NCBI GenBank assembly: GCA_937892845.1
Contig: CALBGP010000029.1
Location: 62,001 to 126,000 of the forward strand
DNA length: 64,000 nucleotides
Direction: 5' to 3'
Source: an uncultured Eggerthellaceae bacterium
GTDB taxonomy: Bacteria; Actinomycetota; Coriobacteriia; Coriobacteriales; Eggerthellaceae
A program made the position numbers and the translations under genes. Below are positions 16,095 through 23,389 of this stretch, one piece after another. Each line of letters begins with the position of its first letter. Positions within the stretch are counted from its first letter, which is position 1. The notes beneath the pieces were generated by a model. The model worked only from the letters and a program-made list of their open reading frames with translations, had not been told where the DNA came from and did no database searches.

Positions 16095-17213
16095 ATGCTG
16101 AAAATTGCTGGTGCGATAGTTTTTAGGAATGGCGAATTTGTCGAAGACGATATCTTCATCGAAGGCGACCGCATCGTTGCGACCGGCGACGAGGTGGGCG
16201 AGGTCATCGATGCCAAGGGGCTGCTCGCCATTCCTGGCTTGGTCGATGTGCATTCCCATGGCGCGGTGGGGCACGATTTCTGCGACGGTACGCATGAGTC
16301 GATCGACGCCATTACGCGCTACGAGGCCAGCCGCGGCGTAACTGCATGGTGCGGCACGACCATGACGTTCCCCGAAGAAAAGCTTGCGGGCATTATGGAA
16401 TGCGCCGCCGAGCACGTCGATGCCCCCGATGCTGCCGCGCTCGTGGGTATCAATATGGAAGGCCCGTTCATCAGCCCTGAAAGGGTGGGCGCACAAAACC
16501 CCGCCTACGTGCAGCAGTGCAATGCGGCAATGTTTTGTCGCTTGCAGAATGCGTCGGGCGGCAAAATCAAGCTTGTCGATATTGCCCCCGAGGAGCCCAG
16601 CGCGCTCGAATTCGTCGATGAAATGCACGATGACGTGCGCATTTCCATTGCCCATACGTGCGCGAATTACGATCAGGCGGCCGAGGCTTTCCGCCGCGGC
16701 GCCAAGCATGTGACGCATTTGTACAACGCTATGCCGGGGCTGCATCACCGCAAGCCGGGCGTGATTCCTGCGGCGCTCGAGGCGGGCGCGACTCCCGAGA
16801 TTATCGCCGATGGCGTGCATATTCACCCCGCCATGGTGCGCCTTGCGTTCTCGATGTTTGGTGCCGAGCGCATGATTCTGATCAGCGATTCCATGGAAGC
16901 CACCGGCATGCCCGATGGCGAATATAGTCTGGGCGGTCAGGCCGTGACGAAGAACGGCTCGCATGCCACGCTGCACGACGGTACGCTGGCTGGAAGCGCG
17001 ACCGACCTGATGGGCTGCATGAAGGTTGCCGCTACTGAAATGGGCTTGCCGCTCGAGGTGGCTGTGCGCGCTGCGACGGAAAACCCCGCACGCGCGATTG
17101 GCGTGTTCGATGAGCGCGGCAGTCTCGACGCGGGCAAGGTTGCCGACGTGGTGTTGCTCGATGCCGACCTGAACGTCGCGGGCGTCATTTTGCGCGGCAA
17201 ACGCATTCGCTAA
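16095..17213 (+). CDS. nagA: N-acetylglucosamine-6-phosphate deacetylase
   Basis: 372 aa amidohydrolase-fold enzyme that removes acetate from N-acetylglucosamine-6-phosphate, giving the substrate of NagB. Visible motifs: GLVDVHSHGAVGHDF (metal-site HxH region), NMEGPFISPERVGAQNP (metal-binding Glu), THLYNAMPGLHHRKPG, and LISDSMEATGMPDGEY (catalytic Asp region). ATG 16095 follows GAAAGGAAG. The length is normal for the family. Separated from nagB by a strong terminator, so it probably has its own promoter in 15944-16094. No sugar transporter or NagC-like regulator is nearby. Confidence 0.95.
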   Translation: MLKIAGAIVFRNGEFVEDDIFIEGDRIVATGDEVGEVIDAKGLLAIPGLVDVHSHGAVGHDFCDGTHESIDAITRYEASRGVTAWCGTTMTFPEEKLAGIMECAAEHVDAPDAAALVGINMEGPFISPERVGAQNPAYVQQCNAAMFCRLQNASGGKIKLVDIAPEEPSALEFVDEMHDDVRISIAHTCANYDQAAEAFRRGAKHVTHLYNAMPGLHHRKPGVIPAALEAGATPEIIADGVHIHPAMVRLAFSMFGAERMILISDSMEATGMPDGEYSLGGQAVTKNGSHATLHDGTLAGSATDLMGCMKVAATEMGLPLEVAVRAATENPARAIGVFDERGSLDAGKVADVVLLDADLNVAGVILRGKRIR

Positions 17214-17545
17214 CTTGTTCAAAAATAGCTTCGAATGTGGCAACGATTTATGCTCGCTTGCGCGTCGATTGTAGTGCGATGCGTTGCGACCTGGGCTTTT
17301 CTAATTGCAAGTCGCTCAACTCAGGTCTGTGCTCGGTTAAAATGCCACATTCGGGCACCATTTTGCGCATATTTCTGGCACGCGCTCTCGCGGTGCGCCC
17401 TCAAGCAAACTTGCGCCCCGCGCTCCGCTTTCGCGCGTCCGCACCGCACGTGCTCCTTCGTGCATGGTTTTGGCTTGCCGTTTTCCACACGCGTACGTGT
17501 TCGCGCTATACTCGCTGATAGATGGCACTTTAGAAAGAGGCACTC

Positions 17546-17989
17546 ATGAAATACGAAGAGCTCAAAGACGAAATCAAGGCCGCGATGAAGGCGCACGACA
17601 ATGTGCGTCGCGACATTCTGCGCCAGGTGCACGGCGAGATCAAGAATATCGAGGTCAACGAGCGTCGCGAGGTGACCGATGCCGACGTCGATGCTATGCT
17701 CAAGCGCGTCATTAAGCAGACAAGCGAAACGCTCGAGGGCTCTATCAAAGCTGCGAACAACGACGAGCGCACGGCCATGCTGAAGGAGCAGGTCGAGATT
17801 CTTGAGGGCTACCTGCCCAAGCAGCTCGCGGGCGATGAGCTTGTGGCGCTTGTCGAGAAAACCATTGCCGATCTTGGCGCCACCACCAAGCGCGAAATGG
17901 GCAAGGTTATGGGCGCGCTTACCGCTGCCACTGGCGGAAACTTCGACAAGGCTCAGGCCGCCAAGGAAGTTGGCAGCCGCCTGTCGTAG
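17546..17989 (+). CDS. GatB/YqeY domain protein
   Basis: 147 aa. The sequence matches the YqeY family: an N-terminal helical domain (YEELKDEIKAAMKAHDNVRRDILRQVHGEIKN) and a C-terminal domain (KEQVEILEGYLPKQLAGDELVALVEK...KREMGKVMGAL) homologous to the tRNA-binding tail of GatB. The family probably acts in tRNA-dependent amidation or tRNA binding, but its function is not settled. ATG follows GAAAGAGG. It stands alone and is followed by a strong terminator. Confidence 0.9.
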   Translation: MKYEELKDEIKAAMKAHDNVRRDILRQVHGEIKNIEVNERREVTDADVDAMLKRVIKQTSETLEGSIKAANNDERTAMLKEQVEILEGYLPKQLAGDELVALVEKTIADLGATTKREMGKVMGALTAATGGNFDKAQAAKEVGSRLS

Positions 17990-18025
17990 CTGGCGCTCAA
18001 CACCATCGAACAGAGTTTTAAGCAT

Positions 18026-18057
18026 AAAGAAGCGCGGTTTTCGAATCGCGCTTCTTT
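18026..18057 (+). terminator. Intrinsic terminator after the YqeY gene
   Basis: AAAGAAGCGCG pairs perfectly with CGCGCTTCTTT (11 bp) around a 10-base loop. The A and T ends make it usable in both directions. Confidence 0.85.
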
Positions 18058-18191
18058 GATAACGAAGCAATGCGCAAGAACCTTGCCCCTGGGCCGTTCG
18101 TGCGCTCTTTTTTGAGGTGCGACGGAAGTGCCCAATGCGGCGTATAATCGCACAAGCTTTCTGCAAACCATCTTTTGAAGGAACTGCATTT

Positions 18192-18404
18192 ATGGCAACC
18201 GAAAAACCCGATTTCATTCCCGTTCTTATCGGCGGCGATATGAATTGCTACAGCGTCGCGCGCGCCATTCACGAGGAATATGGCGTGAAGAGCTACGCGT
18301 TTGGTCGCTTCCCCGCGGGCGACACCATGCATAGCCGCATCGTGGAGTGCTTCTATGACAAGCATATGGACAGGCTTATAGGACAAAATGTGTGTCCACA
18401 TTAG
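18192..18404 (+). pseudogene. ATP-grasp carboxylate-amine ligase, truncated by IS insertion
   Basis: Residues 1-60 read DFIPVLIGGDMNCYSVARAIHEEYGVKSYAFGRF and onward, the N-terminal pre-ATP-grasp domain of D-aspartate-ligase-like carboxylate-amine ligases, which normally exceed 350 aa. The native frame stops at 18372 where the IS begins, and ten IS-encoded residues follow before a TAG at 18402-18404. ATG follows GAAGGAAC. The remaining ATP-grasp domain is not found on the other side of the IS nor elsewhere in the window, so more than a simple insertion has occurred. In relatives such ligases add amino acids to peptidoglycan precursors or peptides. Confidence 0.8.
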
Positions 18405-18435
18405 AGGCATCGGCGCAGGCCGATGCCTCTTTTTC
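18403..18435 (+). terminator. Intrinsic terminator inside the left end of the IS
   Basis: A perfect 11-bp stem (AGAGGCATCGG/CCGATGCCTCT) with a 6-base loop is followed by TTTTTC. It lies between the IS left repeat and the transposase gene and would block read-through from outside promoters, here from the truncated ATP-grasp gene. Confidence 0.85.
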
Positions 18436-18470
18436 GCCTGCTTAAATTCGTGCGCTCTATTTAAGCACTC

Positions 18471-18487
18471 GGACAAAATGTGTGTCC
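18471..18487 (+). repeat. Internal copy of IS terminal repeat core
   Basis: GGACAAAATGTGTGTCC is identical to 18381-18397 in the terminal repeat, 90 bp downstream. The bases outside this core do not match the terminus, so it is a subterminal repeat rather than an alternative element end. It may be an additional transposase-binding site, or an operator, since it precedes the transposase gene. Confidence 0.7.
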
Positions 18488-18560
18488 GTGCAACCGTCGT
18501 CGCGCCAGGTGGATAGCCTTTTTCCGACACGTTAAAACGCTCATCGGAAGAGGTGGCGCC

Positions 18561-19679
18561 ATGAAGGCGGTCAAATGCCCTTACTGCGGCGGTCCGACGA
18601 AGAGGAACGGCAGAACCTCCTCGGGGGCGCAGAGATGGAGATGCACCGCCTGCGGCGCATCGACCACCGTGCGCTACGACGACACCGCCGCCCGCTTCGA
18701 CGAGTTCCTGTCGTGGCTTCTGTCGAAGGACACGCAGCTCGAGATGCCCGGCGCCGGCCGGACCTTCAGGCGCAGGACCGCGGAGTTCTGGGAGGTCTGG
18801 CCCATGCCGGTGCCCGACGGCGAGTTCCACCGGGTCCTCTTCGTCGACGGGATCTGGCTCGCGGAACGCCTGGTCGTGCTGATCTGCTGCAGCGAGGATC
18901 GGGTGGTCTCGTGGTACATGGCGCAATCCGAGAACTCGAGGGCGTGGTCGGCGCTCATGGAGCCGATACCGGCGCCCGACGCCGTGGTCACCGACGGCGG
19001 CAGCGGCTTCGCCAAGGCCGTACGCGCGGCCTGGCCCCGGACCAAGGTGCAGAGATGCCTGTTTCACGCGTACGCCCAGGTCAAGAGGTGTACGACGACG
19101 AGGCCGAAGCTCCAGGCGGGACGGGAGCTGTACCAGACCACACTCGACCTCATGCATATCGAGACGCTGCACCAGGCGGAGCTGTGGCGCGAGCGCTACC
19201 TCGACTGGTGCGGCTTCTGGGCCGACTTCCTCGAGGACACCACGCTCGTCGACGGGAGGCGGGTCTACACCCACGAGAGGCTCAGGAAGGCGAGAAGGTC
19301 GCTGTCCTCGCTGGTCTCGGCGGGGACGCTGTTCACCTAGCTCGATCCCGAGCTCACGAAGGCCGCGCCGCTCCCATACACCAACAACAAGATAGAGGGA
19401 GGCGTGAACGCCCAGCTCAGGGCCGTCCTTCGAAACCATAGGGGGCTCACGACCCTGAAGCGCGTGAAAGTGGTGTTCTGGTGGTGCCATGCGCACTCCG
19501 GGGATGCGAGGACCGCCAGGGAGAAGCTGGCGACCATGCCGAGGGACTCCGACACCGACCTGCTCTACGACGTCTATTCGGCATCCCGGAAGCACGACGA
19601 CGGGAGGCCGGAATGGGGCGATAGGGCCGTTTGGGAGGAGCTCCACCGCAAAGACCCATTCCCGTTTTGGCTCGATTGA
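18561..19679 (+). pseudogene. IS256/IS1249-like transposase with in-frame amber codon
   Basis: The frame has 372 sense-plus-amber codons. Residues 1-34 form a zinc ribbon (CPYCGG...CTACGA) as in the IS1249 group. The RNase H-like core shows LFVDGIWL (first Asp) and VVTDGGSGFAKAV...QRCLFHAYAQVK (second Asp, and the C/D-x-x-H region of IS256 members). Codon 260 is TAG (19338-19340), so the predicted product is 259 aa and lacks the catalytic Glu at codon 279 (NNKIEG). One TAC to TAG change would explain it. ATG 18561 follows GGAAGAGGTGG. Either inactive, rescued in trans, or made by readthrough. Confidence 0.85.
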
Positions 19680-19771
19680 CAATAGGGAACACATGTTCCG
19701 TAGAGACACACATTTTGTCCTATAAGCCTAGAAAGCGCACATAGGAAAACGATAGGGGGTCGAAGGACCCC

Positions 19772-20848
19772 CTATTCTTTCACGTGTTCGAGCAGGTATT
19801 CCCGCATATAGGGAATCGCGAAGCTGACCATGCCGTATGACGGCGCCTCGATGAGCGCCGCATCCACGAGACGACGACGGTAAGAGGCCACGGCTGCAGG
19901 CTCTGTACCCATCTCTCGCGCAACGTCGCCAGATGAGACAGGACCTGATCCGCACCGTGCCATGGCAACGGGGTACTCGAACTGCTTGCCCGAAACACGC
20001 CTGAGCGCTGGTTCGATCACCATGCTGTCGAAGCTTTTGCGCGCCGTCGCAATGCCCTTTTCCGCATCGCACAACTCAACTGCGTCGGAACCGCGACGCG
20101 AAGCGGCTTGCCACGCGTAGTAGCCGACGAGCTGCACCATAAAGGGATAACCGACTGCCGCCGCCGTGAGGGAATCGGACACGCCGGGCGCGACAGACTT
20201 ACCCGCGCGCACCATCGTCTCCTCAAACGAATCGCCGACCTCGAAGTCCATCAGCCGTTTGAGTTCGACATGCTTGGCTCGCTGCAAAAACGCCAGGGCC
20301 CCATCCACCACAACGCCATCGACCGAAGCGGGCAGCCCCGCGAAGGCGAACGCAACATTCGCACCCTGACGCACCAGCAGCTGAATCTCGTTGCCCAACT
20401 CCCGCATCTCATCAAGGGGCGCATCTTGAATCTCATCGAGCGTGATAAGGAGACCGCCATCGCGCGAAGCCTCGTACATAGCCTCCCCCAGCTGCGTCGC
20501 CGACTTGGATATCTCGACAGACCCCAAGCTCGCACCCAAAATGGAAGGAGAAATCGACATCAAGGATATTTCACGATTCCGCGAAAGAGCCCCGAGGATA
20601 CGACCGCAAAAGCCAGAATTTGCAGCGACATCGACCACATGGAATCCGCGTTCCCGCGCGATATCACCGAGTGCGTTGAGGAGCACGGTCTTTCCCACAC
20701 CGCGAACGCCGGAAATGCGAAGCAATCTATCGGGGGCGCCAGGACCATTCTCCAACGCTTCGACGAAATCGTCGAGGATCCCGTCTCGACCGATAAGCTC
20801 AGGCGGATTCATTCCGGCCGTCGGCTTGAACGGATTAACGCGCGCCAC
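19772..20848 (-). CDS. AAA ATPase of the AAA_16/Orc1-like type
   Basis: 358 aa. The N-terminus reads PPELIGRDGILDDFVEAL, typical of AAA_16/ORC-like ATPases; Walker A is GVRGVGKTV (about 47-55), Walker B is LLITLDEIQDA, and the C-terminal 90 residues look like a winged helix (SSGDVAREMGTEPAAVASYRRRLVDAALI). Such stand-alone ATPases occur widely in bacteria; roles as regulators or defence/toxin partners have been suggested, and none can be assigned here. A GTG start at 20848 is used because GGAAGGTG lies 9 bases upstream; no ATG in frame is near. Tandem repeats in its promoter suggest specific control. It adjoins the IS on its 3' side. Confidence 0.75.
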   Translation of the reverse strand: MARVNPFKPTAGMNPPELIGRDGILDDFVEALENGPGAPDRLLRISGVRGVGKTVLLNALGDIARERGFHVVDVAANSGFCGRILGALSRNREISLMSISPSILGASLGSVEISKSATQLGEAMYEASRDGGLLITLDEIQDAPLDEMRELGNEIQLLVRQGANVAFAFAGLPASVDGVVVDGALAFLQRAKHVELKRLMDFEVGDSFEETMVRAGKSVAPGVSDSLTAAAVGYPFMVQLVGYYAWQAASRRGSDAVELCDAEKGIATARKSFDSMVIEPALRRVSGKQFEYPVAMARCGSGPVSSGDVAREMGTEPAAVASYRRRLVDAALIEAPSYGMVSFAIPYMREYLLEHVKE

Positions 20849-20875
20849 CGTGCATCACCTTCCAAGATCTGAAAG

Positions 20876-20911
20876 GTTTAACAAGATTAGCAAAGTTTAA
20901 CAAGATTAGCA
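20876..20911 (-). promoter_or_regulatory. Tandem 17-bp repeats with embedded promoter
   Basis: GTTTAACAAGATTAGCA occurs at 20876-20892 and again at 20895-20911, a 19-bp period, 28 bases before the GTG start of the AAA ATPase. Read on the minus strand the two copies supply TTGCTA and TAATCT separated by 17 bases, a reasonable -35/-10 pair. A repressor binding the repeats would thus cover the promoter. Confidence 0.5.
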
Positions 20912-21229
20912 GACAGTGCACGAACGGTACACGCACCTGCGATGTGCTCGACGGCAATGCTCGGCGCGATCTGCTCGGCGATGCCGAAGAAACCGCCCGA
21001 CGATGTCGCAAAGTTCCCCGCGGCGTCAAGCGCTGATGCGTTAGAACATCCCGCTCCAACGCGAAGAGACTCCGCGGCAGACACTGCGGAGTCTCTTCTT
21101 CTCTAACCCGTTGCGAGGTCCGGACAGGCAACGGGCACGTTCTTCATATAGGCAGATCACGCTCCACACGGACGACCGAGCAGCCTAACGCTGGCGCTTC
21201 GCCTCAGGAGCCGGGTCGGCGGGGCCGGC
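20912..21229. other. Gene-poor stretch with hairpin
   Basis: No complete gene. A minus-strand frame ending at 20887 reads a coding-like 45-residue Ala-rich segment (ALDAAGNFATSSGGFFG, then IAEQIAPSIAVEHIAGA), possibly the tail of a lost gene. A perfect 13-bp hairpin GAAGAGACTCCGC/GCGGAGTCTCTTC lies at 21063-21098 and can serve as terminator for the minus-strand operon ending at 21230. Confidence 0.4.
21063..21098. terminator. Perfect 13-bp hairpin
   Basis: The arms GAAGAGACTCCGC and GCGGAGTCTCTTC are fully complementary around a 10-base loop. The downstream T/C run (TTCTCT) is on the plus strand. It lies 132 bases past the last gene of the minus-strand CoA-enzyme operon. Confidence 0.6.
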
Positions 21230-21988
21230 TTAGGTTTGCACGATGGAGGCGTAGGTTCGGGCCGCTTCGCCTTCTACCTCAAGATCGGTATCCATCCAAT
21301 TGCGACGGCGGATGGCCACAAGCGCCCAATCCTTCGCCGTGCCCTTGATGTAATTGGGGCTTTCAGGATCGCCCTTCGCCCACACCTCGCCGGAAGGAAG
21401 CGTCAGCTCAAGGTACATGGGAGTTTCCGGATCGAAGACGAGACCGTTGACGTTGTACATGTTGGGGCGGCCCTGCCAAGACAGAAACAGCGTGGACGTG
21501 ATGCGGTCCTTGACCACGGGGTCGATGCCCAGCGCGTCATAGATGTCCACCGAATGCGCCCACAGCTCCATGAGGCGCGCCGATGCGAGCGATCGGTTGG
21601 ACATGGGCGGGATACCCGCAGCCCAGGGAACGCGCGCCTTCGGGCCACCTGCCATAAAGGCCTCATTCATGACGGTGCGCTGCTCGCGCCACCAGGACAG
21701 AATCTGGGCCCCGGTCATATCCTGGCATTTCATGACATGGTAATGCTCATCTTGATCGGAGAAGTCGTCGGCGACGGCGTTGACGCTCTCGCCACGGCCG
21801 TTGAGCAACTCGGCGGCGCAATAGTCGAACATCGCGATATGGGCGATGACATCCTTGAGCTTCCAGGTGGTGCAATATGATGCCGGCCTATTCCAATCCT
21901 CTTCGGTGAAATCCTGCACGAGAACATCCACCTGGGCCTGCTCGGCGATCAAATCGCCCATGGGATCGAAGATCTCAACCATTTCCAT
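21230..21988 (-). CDS. DinB/maleylpyruvate isomerase-like protein (TIGR03084-type)
   Basis: 252 aa. The N-terminal 150 residues form a DinB-like four-helix domain (EDWNRPASYCTTWKLKDVIAHIAMFDY...), in which a metal-binding His (VIAHIA) and further His residues are expected; the layout matches the maleylpyruvate isomerase/mycothiol-dependent enzyme superfamily. The C-terminal part (YLELTLPSGEVWAKGDPES...) fits the family's SCP2-like tail. Whether it uses a thiol cofactor here is unknown; mycothiol is not expected in Coriobacteriia. It is the last gene of the CoA-enzyme series, 113 bp after the acyl-CoA dehydrogenase. GAAGGAAAGGA precedes the ATG. Confidence 0.75.
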   Translation of the reverse strand: MEMVEIFDPMGDLIAEQAQVDVLVQDFTEEDWNRPASYCTTWKLKDVIAHIAMFDYCAAELLNGRGESVNAVADDFSDQDEHYHVMKCQDMTGAQILSWWREQRTVMNEAFMAGGPKARVPWAAGIPPMSNRSLASARLMELWAHSVDIYDALGIDPVVKDRITSTLFLSWQGRPNMYNVNGLVFDPETPMYLELTLPSGEVWAKGDPESPNYIKGTAKDWALVAIRRRNWMDTDLEVEGEAARTYASIVQT

Positions 21989-22101
21989 TCCTTTCCTTCG
22001 TTACGCGCGGCGACTAATGCAGCCTACGCGGGTTTCAGGCGCAACCCCGATGCGGGCTGCGCAGATTCGTAGAAGCATGCGATTATCGGCTCGCGCGTGC
22101 G

Positions 22102-23277
22102 CTAGTCCTTGTAGAGCTTTTGGATGGCGCGACCGGCGATATGCACCATGATCTCATCGGTGCCTGCGCCGATACGATAGACGCGCTGGTCTCGCCACAG
22201 ACGCGAGATGCGGCAATCCTTCGTGTAGCCGATACCGCCCATGACCTGCAGCGCGGAGTCGCACACCTCGAAGGCCGCACGTCCGCAGTAGTACTTGGCC
22301 ACAGCGGAATCGATTTGCACAGACTCGCCGTTATCGATTTTCCAGGCGGTCTTGTAGACCCAGTTGCGCATGTTCTCGATCTTCATGTACATCTCGGTGA
22401 TGTGCTGCTGCACAAGCTGGTTGTTGCCGATCGGCTTGCCGAACTGCACACGCTGGGTGGCATAGCGGACCGCATCTTCAAACGCGCACTCTGCGGCACC
22501 GAGCGATTGGGCGCATGCCAGTAGGCGCTCCACTTCGAAGTTCACCATGGCCTGCATGAAGCCATTGCCCTCGACGCCCACCAAGGCGCTCTCATCGAGT
22601 TCGACATCCTGCATGTGGAGCTCGCAGGTGTTGCCCATATTCCAGCCGATTTTCTCGAGCGGCTCGATGGAGATGCCAGGAGTCAGGTTGCCCTCATCGT
22701 CGCGCAGAGGCACCCACCACATGGAGAATTTGGTACGGTTGGCTTTCTCAGTGGGATCCTCATCGGCGTTGCGCGCGACGCACAGCATGTACTTGCAGTT
22801 GATGGCATTGGTCATGAACGACTTGTTGCCGTTGAGATACACCTTGCCGTCACGGCGCTTGTAGGTCGAAGCGAGCGAAGAGCTATCGGAGCCGGCACCG
22901 GGTTCGGTGAATCCCAGCACGAATCCGGGGTTGCCCGCCATGACTTCGGCGAAACACTGCTTCTGCTGCTCAGGCGTGCCGTACTCGGTCATGTCCTTCA
23001 AGGCGCACAGGTTACCGTACACGTAGATGGGCGCGCCGTTCTTGCAGATGCGCTCGCTCACCAGCATGAGCGTAGTCACATCGACCGGAGTGCCGCCGAA
23101 TTTCTCGTCGACGCCCAGCATCTGGAAACCGTTTTCCAGCAATGCGTCGGTGAATTCTTTAGGCCAGACATGCTTGGCGTCGCACTCCTTGAAATAATTC
23201 TCGGTTCCGTAGCGCTCCATGAGCTCATCGAGGCTCTCAAGCAGCAATTCTTGCTCTTCAGTCAAGGCGAAATCCAT
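22102..23277 (-). CDS. Acyl-CoA dehydrogenase, CaiA (crotonobetainyl-CoA reductase)-like
   Basis: 391 aa flavoprotein that would reduce an enoyl-CoA or oxidise an acyl-CoA. It follows the E. coli CaiA pattern closely: MDFALTEEQE start, YFKECD, FTEPGAGSD (FAD/substrate loop), GKVYLNGNKSFMTNA, ECAFEDAVRYATQRVQFGKPIG and a C-terminal DEI/GRAIQKLY end. I therefore place the start at 23277, where AAAGGA sits 6 bases upstream, rather than six bases earlier. It follows the CaiC-like ligase by about 110 bp. Reduction in a CaiA-like manner would need electrons from an EtfAB-type carrier, which is not encoded in the window. Confidence 0.9.
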   Translation of the reverse strand: MDFALTEEQELLLESLDELMERYGTENYFKECDAKHVWPKEFTDALLENGFQMLGVDEKFGGTPVDVTTLMLVSERICKNGAPIYVYGNLCALKDMTEYGTPEQQKQCFAEVMAGNPGFVLGFTEPGAGSDSSSLASTYKRRDGKVYLNGNKSFMTNAINCKYMLCVARNADEDPTEKANRTKFSMWWVPLRDDEGNLTPGISIEPLEKIGWNMGNTCELHMQDVELDESALVGVEGNGFMQAMVNFEVERLLACAQSLGAAECAFEDAVRYATQRVQFGKPIGNNQLVQQHITEMYMKIENMRNWVYKTAWKIDNGESVQIDSAVAKYYCGRAAFEVCDSALQVMGGIGYTKDCRISRLWRDQRVYRIGAGTDEIMVHIAGRAIQKLYKD

Positions 23278-23389
23278 CGTCATTCCTTTCTTTCTCAGAC
23301 ATCCACGTTCCAGGATGTCGGTTTCACGTTATCTTCCAGCGGCCCGCAATCCCGCATGCAGCGTATGCGGCCCGAGCCGCATGGCCCCA

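Larger units (their letters stand above)
18373..19728 (+). mobile_element. IS256/IS1249-like insertion sequence, copy 2 (complete)
   Basis: 1356 bp with perfect 24-bp terminal inverted repeats at 18373-18396 and 19705-19728 (outer bases GGCTTATAGGAC). A second copy of the terminal core GGACAAAATGTGTGTCC lies inside the left end at 18471-18487, exactly 90 bp from the first at 18381. A terminator hairpin (18403-18435) sits between them. The eight bases outside each end (TATGGACA and TAGAAAGC) differ, so no target duplication is visible. Its last 397 bp equal window bases 1-397. Confidence 0.9.

Noticed and set aside
398..18372. Declaring the IS-flanked segment a composite transposon
   Set aside because: The outer end of copy 1 lies outside the window and no target duplication is seen at copy 2, so transposition as a unit is not supported.
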